Part shown: piece by piece, positions 7,091 to 16,598 of the stretch | Layout: every line of letters starts with the position of its first letter | Numbering within the stretch: position 1 is the stretch's first letter | DNA from: a virus | DNA length: 38,245 nucleotides | Reading direction: 5' to 3' (one strand) | Virus record (IMG/VR): IMGVR_UViG_3300025435_000045 | Coordinates: 1 to 38,245 of that record | Notes under the pieces: generated by a model | What the model was told of the DNA's origin: nothing | Seen by the model: the letters and a program-made list of their open reading frames with translations, nothing else | The model's database searches: none | Translations under genes and position numbers: made by a program

Positions 7091-7945
7091 ATGGCAGTCG
7101 ATAATACAGTAACAGGTACTCCAGGACCTTCATATAACACACCGTTTTTTGGTGCATTTCCTACTATGGAATATGATATTAATAATACTGTTACTTATTT
7201 AATAGGTCCTCACGAAACCGTAACCGATATTTTCTTTCGTTTTGGTATTCTCAAAAAAATTATTAATAATACATCAGCATATTATGTTTATGATGTATTG
7301 GATTCCGATACACCAGAATTATTAGCAGAAAAGATTTATGGTGACGTTGGTGCTGGTTGGATTATATTATATGCCAATAAAATTTCAGATGCACAATTTG
7401 ACTGGACTTTACAATATGATGCCTTCCAAAAAATGATTAACGACAAATATGGTTCAGTAGATTGGGCACAGGCGAATATACATCATTGTGAAATGGTTAT
7501 TGAAAGAACCAATGAATTTTATGGAACAACAAGCACAACAACTTTTGTTATTGATGAAACTCGTTTAACAAATAATTTTCCAAATGTTCCTTATGCTTAT
7601 TTTACTCCTTGGACCGTTACGACACATAGAACCTCTGATAGTAATGTATTTACCGCAGATGACGATAACAGGCCATATTTGACCGCCGATTTGACTTACG
7701 ATGATCTCGTAACAGTTTCTAGATCAGGTTCTATACCTCTCATCCAAGGTACACAAACTTATCAAATTGATGGTAAAACAATAGTTGAAACAACATCAGG
7801 TCAGAGAATTTCATATTATGATTATGAATTAAAACTAAATGATGATAAAAGAATTATTAAAATTATTAAACCGGAATATTATCCGCAAATTATGGCAGAA
7901 TTCAAAAAACTTACAAATGCTACAACATCATATTTGAGGAAATAA
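7091..7945 (+). CDS. gp53: Baseplate wedge protein gp53
   Basis: A 284-residue protein related to T4 gp53 (196 residues), the last wedge component, which lets wedges join around the hub. Diagnostic is the segment TPELLAEKIYGDVGAGWIIL followed by YANKI, parallel to PEELANAIYGNPQLYWVLLM in T4 gp53, and the end region DKRIIKIIKPEYYPQIMAEF, parallel to LRQIKIIAKSDINSFMNDL. The extra 90 residues lie mainly in the middle (about 145-240). The ATG at 7091, preceded by AGAGG at 7081-7085, is chosen over an upstream TTG at 7070 that would overlap the previous gene. Confidence 0.87.
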   Translation: MAVDNTVTGTPGPSYNTPFFGAFPTMEYDINNTVTYLIGPHETVTDIFFRFGILKKIINNTSAYYVYDVLDSDTPELLAEKIYGDVGAGWIILYANKISDAQFDWTLQYDAFQKMINDKYGSVDWAQANIHHCEMVIERTNEFYGTTSTTTFVIDETRLTNNFPNVPYAYFTPWTVTTHRTSDSNVFTADDDNRPYLTADLTYDDLVTVSRSGSIPLIQGTQTYQIDGKTIVETTSGQRISYYDYELKLNDDKRIIKIIKPEYYPQIMAEFKKLTNATTSYLRK

Positions 7946-7951
7946 TATAAT

Positions 7952-9118
7952 ATGACATTTCAAGGAACTTATGAAGGCCGTTTGGTTGATGCAAGAATTG
8001 GAATAGGCGGTGTGATTTTTGCTGATATTACAGTCAAAGAAATCATACTTGGTGAAAGCTTAACAACACCTGGACTTCAAACTGCTATAACTCTACAATC
8101 TTTTATATATAGCAAAATATCTAAAAATTTAGATCAATATAAAGACCAAACAATCACCATCGATCTCCAAACAAAAGATGGTAGTAATACAATGTTTGTT
8201 AGTCAGCAAGTATATAGAATTGATAACAGACATTTTGAACCTATTAATATAGGTCAAACCGAAGAATTTACTGTCCATGCCTGTGATCAAAGTTTACTCA
8301 ATGATGCTCAATCTTTAGTTTCAAAGTCTTGGAAATGTACCACACCCGATAAAATCGTTAATTATGTTTTAAGTTCATGTGCTGGTGCTACAAGAACGGT
8401 CATTGATTCTGCTTCGCCTGCTAGAGATTATATGGCAGACAATATACATCCATTCCAGGTGGTAGCACAACAATGTAATGTCGCATTAGATGGCAATGAT
8501 CCATCATTTTTACATTATATGACTTATGAAAATGGAGGCACACATTATTTTAGATCATTAAACTATTTGAGAAACCAAGGTCCTGTTCAAACATTTTATC
8601 ACTCAGAAGGTAATAACGATCTTTCAAATCCAAATCGTGCTATTATGTTTAGTTTTCCTTGTGACTTTGACTATCTATCTGATCTTCTTAATGGTGTTGA
8701 TAAAAATGGTAATCCTATTAATACCGTCACAGCATGGAATCCAGTAAGTTATAATGTAAATCTACATGGAGGTAATGTTGGTGGATGTGGTATAGGAAGT
8801 GGTAATCATAAAACTGCAATAACCAATAAAGGCACAGCACAACAACAAGACGGTTGTGAGATAGATGTTGAAGAATGGTTATTACTTAGACAGGCTAGAA
8901 TGGGTCTATTAGAAAAAGATAAGACCGCATTAAGAATTACCGTTCCATGGAATCCAAATTTACACGTTGGTAATGTTATTGGTTTAAGTTGGACAAATAA
9001 ATATAATAATGCTCCGGTCTATGGTGCCGGTAACTATGTAATCGCAGCAATGACTCACAATATACAGTTTGGTGGTTTTGCTACGACCACGATGGATTGT
9101 ATCAAACGAGTTTATTAG
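7952..9118 (+). CDS. gp27: Baseplate central hub protein gp27-like
   Basis: A 388-residue protein, almost the same length as T4 gp27 (391), which forms the trimeric ring at the centre of the baseplate that holds the gp5 spike. N-terminal region TYEGRLVDARIGIGGV and VKEIILGESLTTPGLQ, then FTVHACDQSLLNDAQSLVSK and DNIHPFQVVAQQCN, are typical of gp27/VgrG-hub proteins, and the C-terminal half has hub-like segments (PWNPNLHVGNVIGLSW). It begins six bases after gp53 with GAGGA at 7936-7940 and is followed by the spike genes, which supports a hub role. Identification is by pattern and context rather than alignment. Confidence 0.78.
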   Translation: MTFQGTYEGRLVDARIGIGGVIFADITVKEIILGESLTTPGLQTAITLQSFIYSKISKNLDQYKDQTITIDLQTKDGSNTMFVSQQVYRIDNRHFEPINIGQTEEFTVHACDQSLLNDAQSLVSKSWKCTTPDKIVNYVLSSCAGATRTVIDSASPARDYMADNIHPFQVVAQQCNVALDGNDPSFLHYMTYENGGTHYFRSLNYLRNQGPVQTFYHSEGNNDLSNPNRAIMFSFPCDFDYLSDLLNGVDKNGNPINTVTAWNPVSYNVNLHGGNVGGCGIGSGNHKTAITNKGTAQQQDGCEIDVEEWLLLRQARMGLLEKDKTALRITVPWNPNLHVGNVIGLSWTNKYNNAPVYGAGNYVIAAMTHNIQFGGFATTTMDCIKRVY

Positions 9119-9128
9119 GGAATATAAA

Positions 9129-10520
9129 ATGTCACAGAATGATCTTCAGGGACAAATAAAAGTTGGTGTAGTTAATAGAGGTTTTAAAGGTGATACACCT
9201 GTTGATCAATCATTGAACCACGGTGTAAGAGACATAAACGCTGGCCCAGATGTGAAGGATCCAGATTGTGGTTTCTGGCCTCTAAGTATAAACCCTTCAC
9301 AAGGTAGTGCGTGTGAGTTTGGCGGCGGAATGGATCCTGCACAACTTGTATATTATATAAAAAATGCAGGTCAGACCGGTGGAATTATATTAGGTTTAGC
9401 AAATGCTATTAAAAATGGTGGATCTGGTGGTGCAGGTGGTGGTCAAAGCCTTTTAGGTGATGCTGTTCAAGAACTTATGAATACCACTATTGGTATTAAT
9501 ATTCCTCCACAAATACAAGAAACCACCGAAAGAGGTGCCAAGGTACGTACCATTAAAGAAAAAGGCCAGCAACATAGCACAGGTTTATTAGACGGTCTTC
9601 CTTTACATGGCGCTCTTTTTAATATGTCTGGATTTAGATTACCAGCAGTTAAAAAAGTACCTACTGCCAGACAAACTAATGACCAGATGATGACGATGGA
9701 TGTGTTTAATCAGTTGTCTGGTCAAATTATGTCTCTTGCTCAAATGTTCCAAGGTCTTATGCAGAATGGATCTGGTGGTGGAACTGGTGGTGCCTCTGCC
9801 GCACAGGCCGGAGGACTAGGTAACGGTCAAAGTTATTGGCAAGATATACATGATAAATTGACTCCTAATATGTCTGCTGCTCTAAACAGTCTTTCAACAC
9901 TCATACAAGGACATGAGACAGACAATGGTGTTGGTTATGTTACAGGTAATGTTGTTCATTATGGTATCTACTTAGAAAATGCAACGGCATTATTAAGTCA
10001 GGCGCAGTCAATAGACGATCTTATGAACGTCCTTAGTCAGCTACAATGGGATACCTCCATTATGGGCCACGATGCCCTAGATAATGTTGTTGTTCAAATT
10101 GAAAATGCTTGGGGTACCGCATTACAAGAAGTTGACTATAACGGAACAATTACCGTTTCATATGCTAATGCAAATGCTCAGATGAACTTTGCTAATAGTA
10201 TGAGTAACACCACATATGCCAGTGCGGCATCTTCTTCTCCTGCACCTCCTCCTTATTTTGGTGGTGGTAATCAAGGTGGTGGTAGTGGCGCCAATGTTGG
10301 TCAAATAGCAGGTCAAGTTCAAAGTCTTATGGGCCAGTTGTTTGGTAAAAGTTCCGGCACATTGCAAGATATGTGGAAAAGACTAGCACCTTCTGGCGAA
10401 CAAACCGCTAAACAAATGCACGAAAAATTAACACAACAACAAGAAGCACAAAAACAGAAACAAGTAAATGATGCTACGACAAAAAACCAAGGAGATCCTT
10501 TCTCCGTCTTTACGCAATAG
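9129..10520 (+). CDS. Hub/spike-associated protein with possible gp5 OB-fold
   Basis: A 463-residue protein between gp27 and the gp5-type spike. The N-terminal 100 residues contain VGVVNRG, GFWPLSINPSQGS and QTGGIILG, which line up by eye with VGVVEDR, LPWMSVIQPITSA and KTNGIVLG of the T4 gp5 OB-fold domain. The rest is unlike gp5: Gly-rich linkers near residues 98-110, 216-237 and 385-400, a Pro run (PAPPPYFGGG) and a Gln/Lys-rich helical end. No lysozyme motif is present. The ATG at 9129, with AGGGA at 9117-9121, is chosen over an upstream in-frame ATG at 9069 that would overlap gp27 by 50 bases. It may be the OB half of a split gp5, or simply an uncharacterised hub protein. Confidence 0.7.
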   Translation: MSQNDLQGQIKVGVVNRGFKGDTPVDQSLNHGVRDINAGPDVKDPDCGFWPLSINPSQGSACEFGGGMDPAQLVYYIKNAGQTGGIILGLANAIKNGGSGGAGGGQSLLGDAVQELMNTTIGINIPPQIQETTERGAKVRTIKEKGQQHSTGLLDGLPLHGALFNMSGFRLPAVKKVPTARQTNDQMMTMDVFNQLSGQIMSLAQMFQGLMQNGSGGGTGGASAAQAGGLGNGQSYWQDIHDKLTPNMSAALNSLSTLIQGHETDNGVGYVTGNVVHYGIYLENATALLSQAQSIDDLMNVLSQLQWDTSIMGHDALDNVVVQIENAWGTALQEVDYNGTITVSYANANAQMNFANSMSNTTYASAASSSPAPPPYFGGGNQGGGSGANVGQIAGQVQSLMGQLFGKSSGTLQDMWKRLAPSGEQTAKQMHEKLTQQQEAQKQKQVNDATTKNQGDPFSVFTQ

Positions 10521-10531
10521 GGAATTAAAAA

Positions 10532-11821
10532 ATGGCAGAATTACAAGCGAGTGTGTTTACAGCAGGAGGAGACTCCTTCAATACTAATGAAGATGGCCTA
10601 GGCACACCAAGAGCATTTGATGTTGATCAAGATGCAAATTCTCAAAAAGGTGCGGGAACTTACCCAAACTACTGGGGTCGTAAAGATCGTGCAGGAAACT
10701 GGTTTTCAATGGATGCTTCTGAAGGTAATGAGACAATAACCTTACAACACAGAAGCGGTTCATCAGTTCAGTTCCGTCCGGATGGTGGTTTGTTGATGAC
10801 AACGCACAACGGTAAATATGAGGTTGTGTTTGGTGAGAATCGTGTAACCATTTCAGGTGCCCACGACATCACAGTAAAAGGTGACACATCTATGCGTGTA
10901 TATGGAAACAATAATATGACCGTTCACGGCGATCATAATATGACCATTATGGGCGATTATAATATCACAGCAAAGAATATAAACTATTCTGTCCGTGGTA
11001 ATATAGACACAGAGGCCAAGAATATCAATACTAGAGTAGAAGGTTCTGGTACTTATAACTATCTTGGTGGTGTTTCTACGGTTTCCAAAGGTAATATGAC
11101 CACAATGTCTACTGCTGGTAATAGATATGATGGTGCTGGTAAAGACCATCATACAAAAGCAAAGAGCAATAAAACCACACAGGTTGGTAAAAATGAAACA
11201 CACATTGTAAATAATAAATTTGAATTTAGTCTAACAGGTGGTCCAGTATCGGGACCTTCACAGGCTAAACGCAAATATGGAGCAAGTTCTAATCAATCAG
11301 CAGTTTATCAACAAACTATTGATCAAAATGGTGAAAAAATCAATAATACTAAGGATTCTAAACTTAAAGTTGGTGGTGATACTGAAAATCAACATGGTGG
11401 TGATCTAAAAGAAAAGATCACTGGTAAGAAACAAACACAGGCTATGATGGGTATTGAAGCGGAATCTCAAGCAAACTATGTTATTAAAGCATTGTCTAAT
11501 TTACAGGCCACTGCTGGCGCCTCGATGGATATGAGAGCACCTTCAGGTCAGGCATCATTTGCTGGTGCATCTACGGTTGTTAATGCTTTATCTGGTGCTT
11601 TAGGTATAGCAGGCGCCGCAGGTGTTAACCTAGATTCCTTAGGTTCTTTACTCAATCTTAATGGTGGTATTGCATCAATTGTTTCCGCGTTGGGCCTTCA
11701 GTTAAGTTTTGATTTTGGTGATATAACTTCAAATATTCAATTACCAGATATCACAGGTGCCCAGGCGGATCAACCACAAGAAGAGCCTGATTTAACCAGT
11801 GAAATATCTAGTTGGTTGTAA
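10532..11821 (+). CDS. gp5: gp5-type tail spike (VXGXXXXX beta-helix), lysozyme-free
   Basis: A 429-residue protein carrying the central spike. Residues about 105-165 show consecutive octads of the V-x-G type (VKGDTSMR, VYGNNNMT, VHGDHNMT, IMGDYNIT), the signature of the triple-stranded beta-helix needle at the C-terminus of T4 gp5. The segment before it (NETITLQHRSGSSVQFRPDG) is like the entry strand of VgrG/gp5 spikes. T4 gp5 also has an OB-fold and a lysozyme domain; neither is seen here. The C-terminal 100 residues are Ala/Gly/Leu-rich and end acidic. It starts 11 bases after the 463-residue gene and may bind gp27 through that neighbour. Late expression is inferred from context. Confidence 0.82.
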   Translation: MAELQASVFTAGGDSFNTNEDGLGTPRAFDVDQDANSQKGAGTYPNYWGRKDRAGNWFSMDASEGNETITLQHRSGSSVQFRPDGGLLMTTHNGKYEVVFGENRVTISGAHDITVKGDTSMRVYGNNNMTVHGDHNMTIMGDYNITAKNINYSVRGNIDTEAKNINTRVEGSGTYNYLGGVSTVSKGNMTTMSTAGNRYDGAGKDHHTKAKSNKTTQVGKNETHIVNNKFEFSLTGGPVSGPSQAKRKYGASSNQSAVYQQTIDQNGEKINNTKDSKLKVGGDTENQHGGDLKEKITGKKQTQAMMGIEAESQANYVIKALSNLQATAGASMDMRAPSGQASFAGASTVVNALSGALGIAGAAGVNLDSLGSLLNLNGGIASIVSALGLQLSFDFGDITSNIQLPDITGAQADQPQEEPDLTSEISSWL

Positions 11822-11829
11822 GCTAAATA
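11822..11829 (+). promoter_or_regulatory. Weak late-promoter-like box before gp25
   Basis: GCTAAATA differs from NATAAATA at one position and begins at the end of the spike gene, 22 bases before the gp25 ATG. An AGGA at 11840-11843 could serve as the ribosome-binding site. Support is positional only. Confidence 0.25.
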
Positions 11830-11850
11830 AGGAAACGCTAAAGGACCGCT

Positions 11851-12258
11851 ATGGCAGTATCTCCATTTGTAAATAGGGAACCAGACTACTCAGACCTAGA
11901 CCTGGATTTTACCAGGAATCCTGCAACTGGTGATGTAAATATATTATATGGACAACAAGATATTAAAAGGTCTGTCCGCAATCTAGTATTGACCAACTAT
12001 TATGAAAGAAAGTTTCAATCTACGGTTGGTTCAGATGTTTCTTCTCTACTATTTGAGAATTTTACACCTTTAACATCAGTTTTTATACAAAATGCCATAA
12101 TAGCATTGATAAATAACTTTGAACCTAGGGTAAAATTACAAAGTGTAGCAGTATCCGAAGATATTGATAATTACGGTTTTAACGTTACAATACAATATAT
12201 TATATTAAACAGGAATTTACCTGTAACATCAACATTATTCTTAGAGAGAATCCGATAA
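11851..12258 (+). CDS. gp25: Baseplate wedge protein gp25
   Basis: A 135-residue protein matching T4 gp25 (132 residues) and the GPW_gp25 family, a wedge component that also starts sheath assembly and is homologous to a T6SS baseplate protein. Key features are DLDLDFTRNPATGDVNIL, VRNLVLTNYYERKFQSTVGS and LLFENFTPLTSVFI. It is immediately followed by gp6 (the gp6 ATG directly abuts the gp25 stop), consistent with the gp25-gp6-gp53 wedge core forming a complex. Confidence 0.92.
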   Translation: MAVSPFVNREPDYSDLDLDFTRNPATGDVNILYGQQDIKRSVRNLVLTNYYERKFQSTVGSDVSSLLFENFTPLTSVFIQNAIIALINNFEPRVKLQSVAVSEDIDNYGFNVTIQYIILNRNLPVTSTLFLERIR

Positions 12259-14337
12259 ATGGCAACCGGTAACACTTCACTTAGGGTCACGGAATTAGAT
12301 TTTAATTCTATCAAGAACAATCTGATCCAATATTTACAAAGTCAAAGCACTTTCAGTGACTATAATTTCCAAGGTTCTGGTATGTCCGTTCTATTGGACA
12401 TTTTGGCCTATAATACCTACTATAATGCTTTCTATTTAAATATGGTGGTCAATGAAGCATTTCTAGACACTGCACAAGATCGTAAAAACATTCTCTCACA
12501 CGCCAAGCTGATTAACTATGTTCCCAATTCTTCACACGGCGCCCAGTCATTATTAAATTTAAAGATCACACCATCTAACGGTGAAAATACAGATGTTAAT
12601 TATATTATTCTAGACGAATATACAAGACTTGTTGGTGCTGATATCAACGGCGTTAATTATCCATTTGCTACCGTCAATGCTAATACTTCATATAAGGTAA
12701 ATGGATCATTTACATTTGCAAACGTAGTGATTAGACAAGGCGAGGTTATTACTAACCAGTTTATTATTGATGCTAATAATGTCACAGGCCGATATCAAAT
12801 TCCTTCTTCTAATGTAGATACTGATACTTTGGTGGTTGTTGTTCAAGAATCCACATCCAATACAAAAACAACTCAATATTTCCTTGCTCAAGATTTGACA
12901 GAAATTCAAGCAAATTCAACCGTATATTTCCTGGAAGAAGATCAAGATTTGAGATATACAATTTACTTTGGTGATGATGTATTAGGTAAAAAGCCTGCTA
13001 ATGGAAATATTGTGCAAGTTACTTATCTAGATACGGTTGGTTCTGTTGCCAATGGTATTCAAAAATATGTTTTCACAGATCCTATTGCTGGATTATTTAA
13101 AAATAATGTAAAAATTACTGTTACACAAGGTTCATATGGTGGCACAGATAAAGAAGATATTGAAGCAATTCGTTTTCGTGCTCCATATTTCTATACTGCA
13201 CAAAATCGTTGTGTAACAACCAACGATTATGAGTCTATTGTTACAAAAGACTTTCCAGATATTCAGGCCGTTTCGGTCTGGGGTGGAGAATCAAATGTGC
13301 CGCCAGTTTATGGAAAAGTTTATATGTCTTTAAAAACCAGAGGATATTATAAACTAACGGCACTTGAAAAACAAAATATTAAAAATTCATTAGTGACAAA
13401 TAGAAATGTATTAACGGTTGTTCCTGAAATTGTTGATCCAGAATATATTTTTATCCTTGTAGGCGGAAATGTTTATTACAATCCATCATTAACAACTCAA
13501 ACAGAAACATACATATTAAACGAAGTTAAAAATTCTATTTTTAATTATGCTGAAAATTCATTATATAATTTTAACTCAACATTCGTTTTATCACAATTGC
13601 AGCAATATATTGAAAACTCTGATGGTTCTATTACAGCATCGGATGTTTTAATTTATTTGCAAAACAGAGTTCAATTGTTTCCTGGTACAACACAATCATA
13701 TATTATTAATTTTAACACACCTCTTAGAAAAGGTGACCAATATCAAAAAATATATACCTATCCTCAAATATCGGTTTTGGATACTACAGGTGTAACAAGA
13801 CAAGTTTTATTTGAAGAAGTTCCTAATGCTTATACGGGAGTTGAATCTGTTAATGTTGTTAATTCTGGATATGGTTATTCTAGCACCCCTATTATTACCA
13901 TTAGTGGTGATGGTACTGGTGCTACAGCCGAAGCAGTTGTTGTTAATGGAAGAATAAGATCGGTAAAAGTTACCAATTCTGGAATAAATTATTCTTTGGC
14001 CACTGTTAGCATTACCGATCCTAGTGGTGTAGAAGCATCATTAACAATATCTTTGAGTTCTAATTATGGTAAATTAAGAACATATTATTATCAGTCAAAT
14101 GGTCAAAAAGTTTATGTAAATGAAAATGCAGGAACTATTGATTATCTCAAAGGAATTGTTACTTTGTCAAGCTTAGAATTATTATCGGTAGCACTAAATC
14201 CATTTTATGATGAAAATATATTAACGTTTAACGTTGTTCCGGAACTATCAGTTATTACACCTCTAAGAAATAGATTGCTGGTAATTGATACAAATAATGG
14301 CCAGGCCATCCAATTAAATATGGTTCCACAAACATAA
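12259..14337 (+). CDS. gp6: Baseplate wedge protein gp6 (baseplate J-like)
   Basis: A 692-residue homologue of T4 gp6 (660 residues), the protein whose dimers form the continuous ring linking the six wedges. The N-terminus is diagnostic (LDFNSIKNNLIQYLQSQ, MSVLLDILAYNTYYNAFYLN, AFLDTAQDRKNIL), and the middle includes the baseplate-J-type YFGDDVLGKKPANGNIVQVT. Residues about 527-603 hold an extra beta module with G-x-G-Y type motifs (SGYGYSS) and Ala/Val strands that T4 gp6 lacks; the same module occurs in the next two proteins. Its start abuts gp25, and its stop overlaps the next ATG (TAATG), so the wedge genes look translationally coupled. Confidence 0.92.
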   Translation: MATGNTSLRVTELDFNSIKNNLIQYLQSQSTFSDYNFQGSGMSVLLDILAYNTYYNAFYLNMVVNEAFLDTAQDRKNILSHAKLINYVPNSSHGAQSLLNLKITPSNGENTDVNYIILDEYTRLVGADINGVNYPFATVNANTSYKVNGSFTFANVVIRQGEVITNQFIIDANNVTGRYQIPSSNVDTDTLVVVVQESTSNTKTTQYFLAQDLTEIQANSTVYFLEEDQDLRYTIYFGDDVLGKKPANGNIVQVTYLDTVGSVANGIQKYVFTDPIAGLFKNNVKITVTQGSYGGTDKEDIEAIRFRAPYFYTAQNRCVTTNDYESIVTKDFPDIQAVSVWGGESNVPPVYGKVYMSLKTRGYYKLTALEKQNIKNSLVTNRNVLTVVPEIVDPEYIFILVGGNVYYNPSLTTQTETYILNEVKNSIFNYAENSLYNFNSTFVLSQLQQYIENSDGSITASDVLIYLQNRVQLFPGTTQSYIINFNTPLRKGDQYQKIYTYPQISVLDTTGVTRQVLFEEVPNAYTGVESVNVVNSGYGYSSTPIITISGDGTGATAEAVVVNGRIRSVKVTNSGINYSLATVSITDPSGVEASLTISLSSNYGKLRTYYYQSNGQKVYVNENAGTIDYLKGIVTLSSLELLSVALNPFYDENILTFNVVPELSVITPLRNRLLVIDTNNGQAIQLNMVPQT

Positions 14338-16559
14338 TGGTTGACTCATCAAATAATAAAACATCATATCTAGTCAATTCACAACTACCCGAATTCGTTA
14401 GGAGAGACCACCCTAAGTTTGTAGAATTTATAGAAGCATATTACAAGTCACTAGAACAAGACGGCGGCATGATGTATACCGCCAAAAGATTTCAGGACTT
14501 CTATGACATTGACACTCTAAATGCTGATTATTTGGAAGATTTGGAAGAAGGTGGTGGTGAAAACGAAGAATACCACATTCTAAATGAAGAATTTTATAAA
14601 AACTTCATTAAATTTATTCCATCCAATTCTTTAATAGATCCAATTATAATTCTTAAACATTCTAAAGACTTTTATCGATCAAGAGGAACAGAGAAGTCTA
14701 TTAGATTTTTGGCCAGAATACTTTTTAACAAAGATGCCAAGGTTTATTATCCAAGAAATAACATATTAAAGCCTTCTGATGGAACCTGGTTTGTCCAAAA
14801 GTCTATTAATATTCAAAACGTTTTAGTTGATAATGTTGCCAATAGTATAGCGTTTTCTAGGTTTGTTAATACTTCCATTAGAGGTGTAACATCCAATTCT
14901 ACAGCCACTATAGAAAGCGTCAGTCCCTATTATCAAAATGGTTTTCTTGTAACCGAACTAATAGTTTCTGAAGTTGTTAAAGATTTCTATGATGGTGAAT
15001 CAGTTTATACAACAATTGAGGATCAAGGCGTTTCAAAAAGATTGTCGGCAAACGTTTACTCAGGTGTAATTATTAAGACAACTGTTACATCTCCTGGTTC
15101 AGGATATGTTGAGGGTTCTTCCGTTCCTATTATACCTATTGATGGTGATGGATATGTAGTCTCAAATGGTACCCTCCAATTTGGTTTTGGTGGCCAAATT
15201 ATTATTGATAAAGTTGCTAAAGGTAAACTTGAAGGAAAAATTAAATCAACTAACGTTGTATTTCCAGGAGCAGGATATAAAATTGATGACTTGTTGCTTT
15301 TTACAGGTGGTGGAGGATCCAATGCATCTGGAAGGGTTTATTCGGTACTAGATGATTTCACATATCATCCAATTTATTATGATATTGTTGGTTCTACAAT
15401 TGATCAAGTTGCAGATTTACCCATTATAAATGCTGTTGGTGATATTGTAGAAACACAGGCATATTCTAATTTAGCAACTCAATGGTCTAATACATCCAAT
15501 TTGGATATTAGCACGGAACCTGGTGGAACCATCAATGATATAACATTAAGTCAAAATTTGGCCAATTCAAATGTTTATTTTGAAACTGGTGACGTTCTTT
15601 TTGTGCAGAATACTTACCAAACCATTACAGCAAGTAATAAGTATTATTGGGAATTAACGATTCAACCAGGACTTCCTGGTGGACTTTCAAACGTTTCTTT
15701 TGTTGTTAATAAAAAACCTAATGTAAATACTTTATTAGCAAACTCTATGATTTATTGGACATATGGGCCTTGCGGGCCAATTATCTCTTGTGCTATTACT
15801 AATCCTGGTAGCGGGTACATTGAACTACCAAATGTTTCGGTTATTTCAAACACCACCATCCGTTCTATGGGTATTCTTGGAAGAATGGATATCATCGATG
15901 GTGGTATGAATTACCAGGTAGGTGATCAGATAACATTTGATAATCCATATGGAACATATGGTGTAGGAGCCAACGCACAAGTATCAGTTGTTGATGCTAA
16001 CGGAACTATTACACAAGTTAATTTCTTTGCTGAGCCTGGAAAAATACCAGGTGGTTATGGATATCGTGCAGATTTATTACCAACCGCCAATATTCAAACT
16101 TTAACAGGAAATGGTGCTAATATAGTCGTTTCTGCAACCATAGGTGATGATGCTATTGTTACTGCCAAATCAAACGTCATCGGTTCCATTGAAACCTTAA
16201 AAATAGTTTCTGGTGGATTAGGATATAAAAACCCACCAATCATAGACTTATCAACTCAAGGTGATGGTACGGCCCAGGCATATGCTAATATTATTACAGG
16301 TATTTACAGTTATCCTGGTCGTTATATAGATCAAGCAGGACAACCAAGTTCGCCATATGTAATTCAAGATAGAGATTTTTATCAAAACTATTCTTATGTG
16401 ATAAGAATTGATGAATCTTTAAACAAGTATAGAAAAGCACTTAGCGATCTTATACACCCTGCTGGCCTTAAAGTATATGGTGAATACTTGTTTGAAGATA
16501 ATAATCAGACGTTATTAAATCCTGTGCAAGTCGTAAATACAAAAATTACAATTACATAA
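14337..16559 (+). CDS. gp7-position baseplate wedge protein
   Basis: A 740-residue protein between gp6 and gp8, where T4 encodes gp7 (1032 residues), the wedge initiator. The N-terminal 150 residues are conserved-looking and helical (QLPEFVRRDHPKFVEFIEAY, SRGTEKSIRFLARILFN), followed by a beta-rich body. Two stretches (about 247-335 and 483-658) are built from G-x-G-Y beta repeats (PGSGYVEG, PGAGYKID, PGSGYIEL, GGLGYKNP), shared with gp6 and gp8. The C-terminus (IRIDESLNKYRKALSDLIHP) is again helical and probably interacts with neighbours. No clear sequence match to T4 gp7 was recognised, so the gp7 label is positional. Confidence 0.72.
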   Translation: MVDSSNNKTSYLVNSQLPEFVRRDHPKFVEFIEAYYKSLEQDGGMMYTAKRFQDFYDIDTLNADYLEDLEEGGGENEEYHILNEEFYKNFIKFIPSNSLIDPIIILKHSKDFYRSRGTEKSIRFLARILFNKDAKVYYPRNNILKPSDGTWFVQKSINIQNVLVDNVANSIAFSRFVNTSIRGVTSNSTATIESVSPYYQNGFLVTELIVSEVVKDFYDGESVYTTIEDQGVSKRLSANVYSGVIIKTTVTSPGSGYVEGSSVPIIPIDGDGYVVSNGTLQFGFGGQIIIDKVAKGKLEGKIKSTNVVFPGAGYKIDDLLLFTGGGGSNASGRVYSVLDDFTYHPIYYDIVGSTIDQVADLPIINAVGDIVETQAYSNLATQWSNTSNLDISTEPGGTINDITLSQNLANSNVYFETGDVLFVQNTYQTITASNKYYWELTIQPGLPGGLSNVSFVVNKKPNVNTLLANSMIYWTYGPCGPIISCAITNPGSGYIELPNVSVISNTTIRSMGILGRMDIIDGGMNYQVGDQITFDNPYGTYGVGANAQVSVVDANGTITQVNFFAEPGKIPGGYGYRADLLPTANIQTLTGNGANIVVSATIGDDAIVTAKSNVIGSIETLKIVSGGLGYKNPPIIDLSTQGDGTAQAYANIITGIYSYPGRYIDQAGQPSSPYVIQDRDFYQNYSYVIRIDESLNKYRKALSDLIHPAGLKVYGEYLFEDNNQTLLNPVQVVNTKITIT

Positions 16560-16567
16560 ATTTGGCA

Positions 16568-16575
16568 TATAAATA
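16568..16575 (+). promoter_or_regulatory. T4-type late promoter before gp8
   Basis: A perfect TATAAATA lies in the 39-base gap after the gp7-position gene. A transcript starting about 16581 would leave a short leader carrying AGAGAGAGA (16587-16595) before the gp8 ATG at 16599. Geometry and sequence both fit a late promoter. Confidence 0.75.
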
Positions 16576-16598
16576 GAAGGTACTCAAAGAGAGAGATC

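Noticed and set aside
9069-9128. Upstream ATG extending the 463-residue hub protein by 20 residues
   Set aside because: It overlaps the gp27 end by 50 bases and has no ribosome-binding site, whereas ATG 9129 has AGGGA at the right distance.
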